Positions 16,494 through 24,938 of a stretch of 36,187 nucleotides of DNA are shown piece after piece; position 1 is the first letter of the stretch, and each line of letters opens with the position of its first letter. Source of the DNA: a virus. Location of the stretch: positions 1-36,187 of the IMG/VR virus record IMGVR_UViG_3300000385_000001; one strand, given 5' to 3'. The notes below the pieces were generated by a model. The model saw nothing but the letters and a program-made list of their open reading frames with translations, ran no database searches and had not been told where the DNA came from. Position numbers and translations under genes: made by a program.

Positions 16494-16796
16494 CTAAAAC
16501 ACCCAAACGCTTGCAGTGACATCATTATCAGCTTGCAAACTTATAACGGTATTACTGGCCGTACTTCTCCATATAACTGCATTCCCTTGTTTATCGAGCA
16601 CAATAAAGCCTTGTGGTACTTCACCTAGTCCATGAACAAAGTCTTGGGCAGTTGTGGTTATTTGAATATCTTTAAGATATGTACCCTTAAGAAAGGGTAT
16701 AGAATAAAGCTGCAAAAAGAATTTATCTAAGTTTTGCTGCAACTTTGATGTAACAAAATCCTTAAAGTTGGTTTTCGTAAATTTCTCTATCACCAT
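16494..16796 (-). CDS. Small tail-associated protein
   Basis: A 100-aa protein overlapping the end of the adaptor gene by 35 bp in another frame. The C-terminal half has a pattern I recognise from many short phage tail proteins: FVHGLGEVPQGFIVLDKQG, then VIWR, ISLQA and the end ASVWVF, which suggests a small jelly-roll or immunoglobulin-like domain. The N-terminal ~45 residues are helical. It is encoded between the adaptor and tail hub, so it probably sits at the head-tail junction or the tail. Specific function unknown. Confidence 0.7.
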   Translation of the reverse strand: MVIEKFTKTNFKDFVTSKLQQNLDKFFLQLYSIPFLKGTYLKDIQITTTAQDFVHGLGEVPQGFIVLDKQGNAVIWRSTASNTVISLQADNDVTASVWVF

Positions 16797-17409
16797 AGTG
16801 ATGAAATCCTTGAACGTCTACAACCTTGCTTGGTTGATGATCATTTTTATCAGATGAGTTTTGAATACGCCTTTCAAGAGTCATTAATTCACGCTCTAAT
16901 TGGCTTGTGTCGCTTTCTTCTTTGTTTAAACACACAATTGCAGCATCAACTATAACAAACCTATCCCAACCATTGTAAAAATCCGCTGTGTCAGCATCAT
17001 CACTTAGAGTTGGTGCAAGTGGCACGTACCAAAGCTTAACATTTCCAGAATAATCATTGCGATTAAACTTAAGCTTGTTGTTCATAATGTTATATTTAAT
17101 GTGTCTGGACTTATGTAAATAATCCCTACGATTGAAAGTGTCGATCGGAAAGCCTGAGTCATCCTCGAGACTAACCACTTTATAAAAGTCACTAGGTAAA
17201 TCATATTCTGATGTGCCCTTTGTAAGAGTTATGTTTTGCTCACTTTCAAAATATTGCTCACCTCTATGGTCAATAATTAGATCATAAAGGCGAGCTATTG
17301 AATCGTTAATGTAACCATCAATTTCAGAGTCAGTAACAAATTGGGAGTTTTCCATGTTTGCTCGTTGCCTTATTCTTTGTCTCAACGTTGCAAGTGTTAC
17401 CGTTCCCAT
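16762..17409 (-). CDS. Head-tail adaptor protein
   Basis: A 215-aa protein that should form the ring between portal and tail hub. The N-terminus has the typical pattern of phage adaptors: LRQRIRQRANMENSQFVTDS, then EIDGYINDSIARLYDLI, ITLTKGTSEYDLPSDFYKV, followed by FNRRDYLHK. The C-terminal part contains WDRFVIVDAAIVCLNKEES and a charged helix with ERELMTLERRIQ, as in T7 gp11/P22 gp4-like proteins. ATG 17409 lies 3 bp after the previous stop. Position and motif pattern agree, so I am fairly sure. Confidence 0.8.
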   Translation of the reverse strand: MGTVTLATLRQRIRQRANMENSQFVTDSEIDGYINDSIARLYDLIIDHRGEQYFESEQNITLTKGTSEYDLPSDFYKVVSLEDDSGFPIDTFNRRDYLHKSRHIKYNIMNNKLKFNRNDYSGNVKLWYVPLAPTLSDDADTADFYNGWDRFVIVDAAIVCLNKEESDTSQLERELMTLERRIQNSSDKNDHQPSKVVDVQGFHHYGDREIYENQL

Positions 17410-17412
17410 TAA

Positions 17413-17658
17413 TTACCCCTCAAACTCTTCAATTTCTTTTTCTTTGTAATTCATCTTTTCGGAAAATAAATCACCTAAAGTCATTAAGGCCTGCTTAAGT
17501 GTCTCAATGTTGCCCGACTCAACTGCTTCGATTATGTCACGTGCACAGGCTTCATATCCTAACTCTGCATCGTACTCAACATCGGGCACATCCTTTGAGA
17601 CATACTGCTCAACTATTGTCTGAGCAATCTTTTTTTTATTATTTCCGTTAAGTATCAT
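17413..17658 (-). CDS. Small acidic helical protein of the head module
   Basis: An 81-aa, acidic, mostly helical protein (RDIIEAVESGNIETLKQAL, ending KEKEIEEFEG) with no membrane or zinc motifs. It overlaps the decoration-like gene by 1 bp and lies 3 bp before the adaptor gene, so it is co-translated with head genes. Small acidic proteins at this place are sometimes head-completion or scaffold-like factors, but nothing in the sequence proves this. Confidence 0.6.
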   Translation of the reverse strand: MILNGNNKKKIAQTIVEQYVSKDVPDVEYDAELGYEACARDIIEAVESGNIETLKQALMTLGDLFSEKMNYKEKEIEEFEG

Positions 17659-18020
17659 TACGCCACCGATGATTTAGTTGTTACAACTGTTAAGTGAACA
17701 GCGTGTGCAACTGCGGTATCAGCATCAACCGAACCGTCATCTGTTGCAACAACAATTGTCTTATTAGCTAAATCAACACTCTTCACCCTGTGATCTACAT
17801 CGGCAATAGCTCCCGCCTTGCCTAGTGCAGCTGAAAGAAGTTTGTTGTATTTATCTTTTAAAACGATTGTGTATTCACCAGTTCCTGACTTAGTGACACT
17901 CTCAACACCCTTTCCTTGAAAAGAGTCGACTGAGGCATCACTTGCAAGATTGATTATTAGCGGTAAGATAACACCTTTTTGCTCAATCATGCCGTATAAT
18001 GGATAATACATTTTACTCAT
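17658..18020 (-). CDS. Head decoration-like structural protein
   Basis: A 120-aa protein right after the major capsid gene. Its pattern (plain N-terminus YYPLYGMIEQKGVILPL, then VESVTKSGTGEYTIVLKDKY, LLSAAL, and the end VHLTVVTTKSS) is what I associate with small beta-rich capsid-associated proteins of podoviruses. It has no signal or helix-rich region. It begins 55 bp after the capsid stop codon, and the spacer contains a strong G/C hairpin. It is most likely a capsid decoration or head-stabilising protein made in high amounts; the family cannot be named. Confidence 0.6.
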   Translation of the reverse strand: MSKMYYPLYGMIEQKGVILPLIINLASDASVDSFQGKGVESVTKSGTGEYTIVLKDKYNKLLSAALGKAGAIADVDHRVKSVDLANKTIVVATDDGSVDADTAVAHAVHLTVVTTKSSVA

Positions 18021-18036
18021 AAATACTCCACATTTG

Positions 18037-18056
18037 GCGGGGGATATAACCCCCGC
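18037..18056. other. GC-rich stem-loop between capsid and decoration genes
   Basis: GCGGGGG at 18037-18043 pairs perfectly with CCCCCGC at 18050-18056 around a 6-nt loop. It lies 19 bp past the capsid stop. In the direction of transcription (minus) no U-run follows, so it is not a standard terminator there; the U-rich tail is on the plus strand. It may protect the 3' end of capsid mRNA, attenuate downstream transcription, or stop antisense transcription. Confidence 0.7.
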
Positions 18057-18075
18057 TATTTTTATTCTTAACAGA

Positions 18076-19275
18076 TTAGCTTAAAGCAATAGTCATGTTG
18101 TATGCAGGTGCATTACACTCAACTTGCTTATAACCACCAATTCTTAACTCGTACCCATCAGAGTCGTTTTCTCTAAGGAACTTATTACCATCAAGGTCTA
18201 AGATTCTGATTGGTGCCTTAAGTGAATCAAGTCTCCAAGTGTTACGAGTAACAACAGAGATTTGGTTAGATGCTACGTTATCATCCTCAAGAACAGTGAT
18301 TGATCTTTTACCAGAGTGAACCTGCACCCCTCTAAAACCAATATCAGCATAAGGACTCTTAACATCTACATAATTAACTTTTGAACCAAGCTCAAGAAGT
18401 AAGTCACCCATATTCCCAGAGTTCATAAAAGCAAAGTCTGGCCTTGCACCTTCACGCCCAATTCTTGAAAGACCCTTAACAAGTGCTTCCTCAGTACTCA
18501 TACCAGATCCATCAAAGCGAACTCCTCCAAGTCTAGTTGGATCAACTGATCTATCTAAACCAAAGAAACTATCGCCTGATGTTGGTGCAGTACTTGGAAC
18601 CCAAGCATTAAAACCACTCATCTTTGAGTTTCTATCACCATCAGTAAATAAATAATCACCAGCTGCCAGAGAGGTAGACTTAGTATCAACTTCGATTGTA
18701 CCAAGGTCACGATCAACAGCAACAACTGTCATTCTACCTGATCTTGTACCACCAGTTGTCTCAGCTGCAGCTGCCTCAAGGACTTGATCAACTTCATAGT
18801 GAATGATGTCTTCAACATCACTAAGAGTTAAAACGTTTCCAGAAATACCGCCAGTTGCAATTTGACCAATAGAACCTGATCCATTACCCCAAATTGCTTG
18901 AGAATCAGATTGAGCAGCACTCATCATGGCACCGTCAATTTCTTGTTTTAATAAGTTTACAAATGCACCCTTATCGTTTTCGCTTGACTCGATAGTCTCA
19001 CCATCAAATGCAGCGATTGAGTAATCTTTAGCTCTTGTAATAAAGAAAGCACCATACTTAGAGCTACCCTTATTTGCTTGTGCTCTAGCAAATGAGCTTG
19101 AACGCCCACGGTTAGAACCATAAACAACTGGAACCTGCATATTAAAACCGTAAAACATTTCCATTTTAGGGATTAATGCAAGCCAAGGGTGATTCTTATA
19201 GCATAAATTTTGAATTTCTTTTTGAGTATAGAGCGTTTTAAGTACCGCTCTGGCTTTAGTTAAATCTAAAGTCAT
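18076..19275 (-). CDS. Major capsid protein
   Basis: A 399-aa HK97-fold-type capsid protein that would build the icosahedral shell. Features: N-terminal helix (ALKTLYTQKEIQNLCYKN-like, residues ~9-28), an E-loop region with SSSFARAQANKGSSKYG at ~59-76, the acidic/hydrophobic core with ITRAKDYSIAAFDGETIE, a long spine helix with GAFVNLLKQEIDGAMM, and a C-terminal beta/A-domain part (FRGVQVHSGKRSITVLEDDN). No N-terminal protease-cleaved delta domain is evident; a separate scaffold gene precedes it. An 82-bp leader with AAGGA before ATG 19275 and the hairpin downstream point to independent control of expression level. The position between scaffold and adaptor supports the call. Confidence 0.88.
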   Translation of the reverse strand: MTLDLTKARAVLKTLYTQKEIQNLCYKNHPWLALIPKMEMFYGFNMQVPVVYGSNRGRSSSFARAQANKGSSKYGAFFITRAKDYSIAAFDGETIESSENDKGAFVNLLKQEIDGAMMSAAQSDSQAIWGNGSGSIGQIATGGISGNVLTLSDVEDIIHYEVDQVLEAAAAETTGGTRSGRMTVVAVDRDLGTIEVDTKSTSLAAGDYLFTDGDRNSKMSGFNAWVPSTAPTSGDSFFGLDRSVDPTRLGGVRFDGSGMSTEEALVKGLSRIGREGARPDFAFMNSGNMGDLLLELGSKVNYVDVKSPYADIGFRGVQVHSGKRSITVLEDDNVASNQISVVTRNTWRLDSLKAPIRILDLDGNKFLRENDSDGYELRIGGYKQVECNAPAYNMTIALS

Positions 19276-19357
19276 GTGTAATCCTTTGTTAATAAGTTAA
19301 ATAAAATTTTTATTTGCTCACTAACTGATGAACCAACATGACTGCGATTAGTTTAAT

Positions 19358-20281
19358 TTAAAGCATGCTTGCTGCAAGCTTAATTCTTTCTTCTGTCGAC
19401 ATATCATCAAGGTTTCTACTAGAGCCCGCTGAATTAATGTCATTAGTTAAAGTTTCACTGCTACTAAAAAAGTCTTCACTATTATCTTTTTCATTATTTT
19501 CTTTATTATCGAGATTAAATAAACTTTTTACTTTTGGAAGGTGTGAAATCTTTTTCACCTCTTCAACATAGTAATTCTCAACCTGAGAGCAAGCTTCATT
19601 AATATCCATTGTCTTGCCGTTTTCATTGTAATAATTCATCATTACATCAAATACAGTTTCGCTAAGGTCTAACTCTTTAACAAGTTGGTAATCCTCTTTG
19701 TCTTGTACAAAATTCTTTATGTTATCTTTAAATTGTTGTTCTTTCTTTTGAACTTCTTGAGATTTTTGCGTTTCTTTTTCTTCTTTTCTTTCATTCTTAA
19801 GAGACTCAATCTCTTCTTTGAGTGAATTAATTAGGCTTTTAGTTTCATTTTCTTGTGTTCTATCCTCTTCATTTAAAATAAAATCGCTAATGTCGTCATA
19901 AGAAGACTCAAGTTTTTTTTCTAAAAAGTCTCTAGGGTTTTGTCTAAACTCCTCTTTTATTTGATTTAGAAGCTCATCACGTGACATTTTGCCTTGTGTG
20001 CTTTCTTGTAATGATTCAATTTGCTCTTTTAGTTTTCTAATTTCACCTTGATACTTAGTTTCTATCTTAGCAATTTCAGAAAACTTCTTTGATAAAGTGT
20101 CACCATCTGTTTCTTTAGGTGGGGTAACTGTTTCACCATCCTCATCAACTGGCTTTGTGCCTTCCATGATGTTAATTGCCTCTGCCATTGGGTCGTTGTT
20201 TGCAAATGGAGACTCACCACCTCCTTGAGGTGCCTGCCCTTGGTTTTGTTCACTGATTTGTTGTGCTGCTTGTCCGTTCAT
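19358..20281 (-). CDS. Capsid scaffolding protein
   Basis: A 307-aa, strongly charged protein. Residues 1-60 are Gln/Gly/Pro-rich and disordered, residues ~70-180 are a long coiled coil (IAKIETKYQGEIRKLKEQI, LINSLKEEIESLKNERKE), and the C-terminus has a short acidic tail with LDDMSTEERIKLAASML. This is the build of a podovirus scaffold, which guides capsid assembly and leaves before DNA entry. It lies between portal (11 bp) and capsid genes, the classical place. No protease motif is visible. Confidence 0.85.
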   Translation of the reverse strand: MNGQAAQQISEQNQGQAPQGGGESPFANNDPMAEAINIMEGTKPVDEDGETVTPPKETDGDTLSKKFSEIAKIETKYQGEIRKLKEQIESLQESTQGKMSRDELLNQIKEEFRQNPRDFLEKKLESSYDDISDFILNEEDRTQENETKSLINSLKEEIESLKNERKEEKETQKSQEVQKKEQQFKDNIKNFVQDKEDYQLVKELDLSETVFDVMMNYYNENGKTMDINEACSQVENYYVEEVKKISHLPKVKSLFNLDNKENNEKDNSEDFFSSSETLTNDINSAGSSRNLDDMSTEERIKLAASML

Positions 20282-20292
20282 TCTGTTTCCTT

Positions 20293-22116
20293 TTATAACT
20301 GTTCAGGTGGAAGCTCACCGCTTGCTGCGACTTGCTCCCCTTCCGTTAATTGTTGCTCATTAACTGCGTCAACTTCACCCTCTAGCTCAGTCTGTTGCTG
20401 CTCAGGTGGGTTTATTATTAATAATGCTTGATCAATCCAATCTCTAAATAGATTGAGCTTATCATCATCAAGATTTTGCGTTTCATAATACATCAATGCG
20501 TTTTGAATATATGGCAATATTAATGCGTTTTTGTGATATTGATCAGGCTCTAAAAATTTACCCTCTAAGAAATTGTTAATAATTCTTTGTGCTATTTTGT
20601 AGGGAGAAGTCCTAAGATTGGTAACTGATTTAATATCAGGGAACTCTAGCAATTCTAAGCCCTCTTCTTGACCAATAAATCCCGCCTGCAATAGCTCTTG
20701 TGTATATTCAAGACGACCAGCTGGCTCTTTTGGTAGCATGTTAGTTGGATATGACTGCAAGACAGCTGCATCACGATCAAGATTGATCTCTTTAAATTTA
20801 ATTTTCTCAGTTCCTTCTTTACCAATTGAAAGAACCGAATAAGATTTATCTTTTTCAGCAATTTCTTTACCTAGCTCAACATAATGATCTGCTATATCTA
20901 AATAAAAGTTTTCATATTCCTTAGCTACTCTCTTAAATCTTTCTGTTTCAATATCATTAAATTCTCGAATCGCCTTACCAGAGTTAAGGCCATCAGGTTT
21001 GCGACTTTGTGCAGTCAGCTGAGATAATCCAACAACTTCAAATGCCTTGGCATATAAATTTTCAAGATACCCAGAAAGCTCAGGGCTAACAGACCTTGCC
21101 ACATCGAATATAGGTGGATTACCTTCATACTCTACAATTGTACCAATTTGGTTATTAATATGATTCTTTTTAACTTTGGCATTTCTCTCAATAAATATTC
21201 TAGGTACACTCACAAGGTGCAATGCTTGAGATATCTTTTTAATTGTTTTGTTTATTTCAAGTTGAATTGGTGCTAAAGCCTCAGCAACACCTTTACCATA
21301 AAAACCTAGTACTGGATCATAGATTCTATAAAAGCTAAAAGGAAATTTTTTCTTCTTATATTGCTCATCATGTAAAACAATATCTTTAACACAGATAACA
21401 TGTCTACCATCACCAGCACCCTCGCCACTTGGAAGGTGCCAAGCCTCGACAACCTTTACCATATTTGAAAGCGTTTGATCTCCGTAAATATCATAAGTGT
21501 CGTAGTTAATATTTTTAATTTCTTTAGCGTGCTTAGGGTATTTGTGCATTAATACTTCACGTGCAACATAGCGAACCTGAAATAAGGTTTTAGGGCTACC
21601 ATAGAGAGCTTCTTTCTGATCAACAATAATCTCAGTAGGCAATACCCACTCAGATTCAATTTGATTTTCTTTAATGTAATGCTTAAGAACACCTGTGCCA
21701 AAAATACTAGCACATATAAACGCTTTTAAACCTTTATCATAAGTTTCAGCTCTACTAAATTGCCCATAAACAAATTTATTAAGCTTTTTTGCTTGCTCTT
21801 GTTGTTTCCAATTACCCTCATCTGTTAAAAAGTATGGGCGTGGTCTATTGGCACCAACTCTTGATGCTAAAGTATCAATCATTATTTCTACAACATTCAA
21901 AGTTAAGCCATGTGTAGGGTCAGAGTAATCATATTCTATTGGCCCTATACCAAAGTCATGCTTATTCCCATACATTGCAAGATATAACTGAGCCCTTTCT
22001 TTGAGGTAAGACTGAGATTTTTCAATTCCGTCAAGTCTAGCATTTAAAGCATCTGCAAGTTGCTTTTTTTCTTTTTCTAAAAACCAGTTTAGTTGCTCAG
22101 TGTTGCTATTCTGCAT
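20293..22116 (-). CDS. Portal protein
   Basis: A 607-aa portal subunit; twelve copies form the DNA channel at one capsid vertex. The N-terminal helical region (QSYLKERAQLYLAMYGNKHD) and TLNVVEIMIDTLASRVGANR, the stem/wing part with EWVLPTEIIVDQKEALYG, then PFSFYRIYDPVLGFYGKGVA and PIQLEINKTIKKISQALHL, and AREFNDIETERF-like helices follow the pattern of P22-like and T7-like head-to-tail connectors. It overlaps the 74-aa gene by 11 bp and is followed by scaffold. The C-terminal ~60 residues are acidic and Glu/Gln-rich, as in podovirus portals. Confidence 0.9.
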   Translation of the reverse strand: MQNSNTEQLNWFLEKEKKQLADALNARLDGIEKSQSYLKERAQLYLAMYGNKHDFGIGPIEYDYSDPTHGLTLNVVEIMIDTLASRVGANRPRPYFLTDEGNWKQQEQAKKLNKFVYGQFSRAETYDKGLKAFICASIFGTGVLKHYIKENQIESEWVLPTEIIVDQKEALYGSPKTLFQVRYVAREVLMHKYPKHAKEIKNINYDTYDIYGDQTLSNMVKVVEAWHLPSGEGAGDGRHVICVKDIVLHDEQYKKKKFPFSFYRIYDPVLGFYGKGVAEALAPIQLEINKTIKKISQALHLVSVPRIFIERNAKVKKNHINNQIGTIVEYEGNPPIFDVARSVSPELSGYLENLYAKAFEVVGLSQLTAQSRKPDGLNSGKAIREFNDIETERFKRVAKEYENFYLDIADHYVELGKEIAEKDKSYSVLSIGKEGTEKIKFKEINLDRDAAVLQSYPTNMLPKEPAGRLEYTQELLQAGFIGQEEGLELLEFPDIKSVTNLRTSPYKIAQRIINNFLEGKFLEPDQYHKNALILPYIQNALMYYETQNLDDDKLNLFRDWIDQALLIINPPEQQQTELEGEVDAVNEQQLTEGEQVAASGELPPEQL

Positions 22117-22330
22117 CTTTTTTCACCTTTAATTTAAGGCCTGCCGAATATACAAGATCGTTTTTAAGTCTTTGCTCAGCTGTTAAATTTTCACCATCAC
22201 TTGATTCAGCAAAGTCGATTGGCTCAGTTGCAGAAAGATCCAACCTAAGCTCAATTTTATCATCCTTGTAGTATTCAACCTTATTTTGTTTAAGTTCTTT
22301 TATGAAATTTAATACATCATTGTATTCCAC
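22106..22330 (-). CDS. Small charged protein between large terminase and portal
   Basis: A 74-aa protein whose start overlaps the terminase 3' end by 22 bp and whose end overlaps the portal start by 11 bp. It has a helical N-terminus (DVLNFIKELKQNKVEYYKDD), a short strand (KIELRLDLS) and a charged C-terminus (LKLKVKKDAE). The double overlap makes it a real, coupled gene rather than a chance frame. It could be a portal-associated or head-assembly protein; no family recognised. Confidence 0.6.
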   Translation of the reverse strand: MEYNDVLNFIKELKQNKVEYYKDDKIELRLDLSATEPIDFAESSDGENLTAEQRLKNDLVYSAGLKLKVKKDAE

Positions 22331-23736
22331 TCTCTTTGCTCCCTTAATTGCTCTTCTAACTGCTCAGCTTCACGCCTTTCTAAATCATCCATATAGTCCT
22401 GTGAGTTTCTATCAGGTGCTTTTTCTGGCTCTGTATAACTGTAATGCCTCGCCTCTCTCCATGCGTATAACGCAGAATCTGATGAGTGGTTTTGACAGCG
22501 TGGATCTTCTTTTTCTTTCATTTCATCAACCCACTGCAAAGCCTGCCACTCTTCTTGTAGTGGCTTTGTCTCTTTATCGACTAAAAATGCAGAATTGGTT
22601 GCAAGATCATCCTTTAATAGGCGTAAATATGTTGCCTTATCGCTTTTTTCAGCTGATTCAAGGTTTAAGCCATGCCTTTTTTTGATCTCTTCAACACCTT
22701 GCTTATTTGCACCATCAATCTTTATTTTTAAAAAATCATATCTAACCATTAAGTGCTTTATGATATTTGCAACATCAGTAAGGTCGATCTCTGCTTTTTT
22801 AAAGTTTTCAACAAAATAAACATTTGGTGAGTCGTAAGAAAATGCAACTACCGTAAAGGCATTAGCATCATTATAGCCAATATCCACACCCAGAATAAAA
22901 CGCCATTCCACGCCCTCGGGTAGCTCATCAAGTATATTGTCATCATTAAAATTAATAATTCTAAGTTCATCATCGGTACACCATTGATTAAGGTAATGTG
23001 TTTTAAACCATGAAGCCTCTACAACCTTTGGATTAGTTGCCTTAAGCTCGTTAATCTCATCCGTCCACTGCCTGTGCATGTGAGGATTGTCATAAGCAGT
23101 CCACGCATGATTTGACCATGCAACTGTCTTCTCTTTATTTTCAGTAACCTTTTCAAAAAAAGTATTTGGGATATTCTCGCAAGTTCCTAAAAGCGTAAGC
23201 CACGAGTTAGGTCTTAAATCTGCTAAAGCTGGCATGATCATCTGATAAACTACTTTTTTCATATCAACAGTAATTGAGCCCGCCTCATCAATTGAGGCTT
23301 TTCTTAACTTTTGCCCTAGAATTTTTCGCATTTCTTTTTGGGATGAATCAAGACCAAAATATCTAAGCTTGGTGCCGTTTGGCCATATCATAAACTTACC
23401 CTGCCTAGTCTTAAGCTTTATTTTTAAAACCTCTGCAAATTCAAGATATGTGTCCCAAGCAATCTCAACGGCACTCTCAAGAGTTAAACCACCGTACACA
23501 AGCCTTGACTCAGGATAGATATCAGCAAGTAAAAAGTTTTCTAATACATCAGCATTAGTTTTGCCAGCTCTACGAGTGCACTTCATTGATCTAAAACGTG
23601 CACTCAATCTGTCTTCAATGTAATTTTCCTGCTTTTTAAAAGCCAACCTTAAGACCTCACTCTGAACATCAACAGGGTTTTTTAATCTTTGCCTGCGTAC
23701 AAATTCACGAATGAGGTCATCAAGATTGTGTTGCAT
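22309..23736 (-). CDS. terL: Terminase large subunit
   Basis: A 475-aa packaging motor. The ATPase domain shows Walker A in CTRRAGKTN (Lys59) and Walker B in ASIDE (Asp150/Glu151), preceded by the adenine-binding region near residues 35-45. The RNase H-like nuclease domain has the acidic triad D285 (LGVDIGYND), D341 (KIDGANKQG) and D420 (HSSDSALYAW), so both translocation and cleavage functions are intact. The C-terminus is a charged helical tail (ERREAEQLEEQLREQRE). It overlaps the preceding gene by 1 bp and the following small gene by 22 bp. The packaging mode (cos or headful) cannot be told. Confidence 0.95.
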   Translation of the reverse strand: MQHNLDDLIREFVRRQRLKNPVDVQSEVLRLAFKKQENYIEDRLSARFRSMKCTRRAGKTNADVLENFLLADIYPESRLVYGGLTLESAVEIAWDTYLEFAEVLKIKLKTRQGKFMIWPNGTKLRYFGLDSSQKEMRKILGQKLRKASIDEAGSITVDMKKVVYQMIMPALADLRPNSWLTLLGTCENIPNTFFEKVTENKEKTVAWSNHAWTAYDNPHMHRQWTDEINELKATNPKVVEASWFKTHYLNQWCTDDELRIINFNDDNILDELPEGVEWRFILGVDIGYNDANAFTVVAFSYDSPNVYFVENFKKAEIDLTDVANIIKHLMVRYDFLKIKIDGANKQGVEEIKKRHGLNLESAEKSDKATYLRLLKDDLATNSAFLVDKETKPLQEEWQALQWVDEMKEKEDPRCQNHSSDSALYAWREARHYSYTEPEKAPDRNSQDYMDDLERREAEQLEEQLREQREWNTMMY

Positions 23737-24140
23737 TACTTAAGTTTTTTATCAATCTCTTTAATTACACTTGAGCGAGTTTCAATGTCTTTCCACACCT
23801 CAAGAACTTCTTTTTTATCAGTTGCCCTTACCATTTTAATTGCTTCACCTGCGTTTAAATCACTAAGCTCAATTTCTACCTTTTCATTAGAAACAACCTC
23901 ATTTTCTACAGGTGTATTTACAACCTTGTCCTCTTCAACAATCATGTAGCAAATATTTGCAAGCCCAACATAAGCGACCATACCTGTTTTTTTAGACTTA
24001 ACTCTCAAAAGCCCACTAACAAAGTTTAAGTCAAACTTTTGTGCCTCTGCTTTGTTTTCAATGTTGATTGATTGCAATACTTGCGACTTCATTCTAATTG
24101 CTTGGTGAAATCTTACTTGTTTTACTTTACCTAAATTCAT
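23736..24140 (-). CDS. Unknown protein between RusA and large terminase
   Basis: A 134-aa protein. The first ~65 residues contain short strands (KQVRFHQAIRMKSQ, FVSGLLRVKSKKTGM, VAYVGLANICYMIV) and look like a small beta domain; a flexible acidic linker (~70-90) leads to a helical C-terminus (EVLEVWKDIETRSSVIKEID). It overlaps the terminase start by 1 bp and the RusA end by 4 bp. The place next to terminase would fit a packaging accessory or DNA-binding protein, but I recognise no family. Confidence 0.55.
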   Translation of the reverse strand: MNLGKVKQVRFHQAIRMKSQVLQSINIENKAEAQKFDLNFVSGLLRVKSKKTGMVAYVGLANICYMIVEEDKVVNTPVENEVVSNEKVEIELSDLNAGEAIKMVRATDKKEVLEVWKDIETRSSVIKEIDKKLK

Positions 24141-24529
24141 TTGTACTCCCTTAGTTCTATATCTACATATTTCTTATCTGAAATACATTTTTCTTGTGTG
24201 CACTTAAATACATGACAATCATCAATATCTAGCATTTTGAAGAGACAATCCTCTAATGCCTTAACTCTATTTGTGACATCAATCTTTTTTGGCTTACCCG
24301 CTTTTGTGTACCACGTGGACTTAGGTGCAAACACTTTAAGATTAAGCTCAACAAGCTCACCCCTAAGAAGCTTTATAGCTTTTTTCAAAGCCTTTATATT
24401 TTCGTATTCCCAAGCCTCGCACTCATATTCATACTCTTTATAGTCATGAGTCTTCACTCTTCTCTTACCTGCATTTTTATAAAGAGCATTAGTACTTGGC
24501 GGAAATGGAAAGCCAAAAAGCTCAATCAT
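24137..24529 (-). CDS. rusA: RusA-family Holliday junction resolvase
   Basis: A 130-aa endonuclease that would cut Holliday and branched junctions left by replication and recombination. N-terminal GFPFPPSTNALY is the RusA substrate region. The catalytic acidic motif IDVTNRVKALEDCLFKML-DIDD holds D84, D94 and D103/D104, in the usual RusA spacing, followed by HVFKCTQEK. The upstream in-frame ATG at 24541 adds four residues and more overlap with the GNAT gene; MIELFGFPFPP at 24529 is the usual N-terminus. It is encoded in the late operon just before terminase, so it probably clears branches before packaging, while RecT and the exonuclease are made early. Confidence 0.88.
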   Translation of the reverse strand: MIELFGFPFPPSTNALYKNAGKRRVKTHDYKEYEYECEAWEYENIKALKKAIKLLRGELVELNLKVFAPKSTWYTKAGKPKKIDVTNRVKALEDCLFKMLDIDDCHVFKCTQEKCISDKKYVDIELREYK

Positions 24530-24938
24530 GCAAAACCTCATAAAACTTGTAAGGATTAAAGGTGATATCTTTATCTCTAGCTAATTCTTTTGAGTAATCT
24601 GTTTGGTGTGTATAGACGATATTATCTGAGTCAATAGATTGACCAATTAGATTTTTAGCAATGCCCATACCTCGAAAGCTACCTTTGGTGTATGCAAAAT
24701 GAACAACATTAGGGCGGCTAAAAACTAGATAACCGTAAATGACATACGGATCATCAGGGTTACATGCAACAACGCACTCTAAAGCTCTTATACGCCTTTG
24801 AATTGCATCGTGATGTTCAGTCATAAATATTTGCTTTCTGATATGCTTATACATGCCTGAATGCCACAAAGCCCGCATCCAAGTTGCAGTTATAAAGCTA
24901 ATATCTTGTTTCGTTGCTGATCTAACGCTTATTTTCAT
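24522..24938 (-). CDS. GNAT-like acetyltransferase
   Basis: A 138-aa protein. It begins with a strand and helix typical of GNAT (ISVRSATKQDISFITATWM), continues with a basic region (HHDAIQRRIRAL), then VIYGYLVFSRPNVVHFAYT and the acetyl-CoA loop FRGMGIAKNLI. This variant, with residues WMRALWHSG near the N-terminus, is one I have seen next to terminase genes in other phages. The substrate is unknown. Its end overlaps RusA by 8 bp and its start overlaps the CsrA-like gene by 17 bp. Confidence 0.7.
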   Translation of the reverse strand: MKISVRSATKQDISFITATWMRALWHSGMYKHIRKQIFMTEHHDAIQRRIRALECVVACNPDDPYVIYGYLVFSRPNVVHFAYTKGSFRGMGIAKNLIGQSIDSDNIVYTHQTDYSKELARDKDITFNPYKFYEVLHD

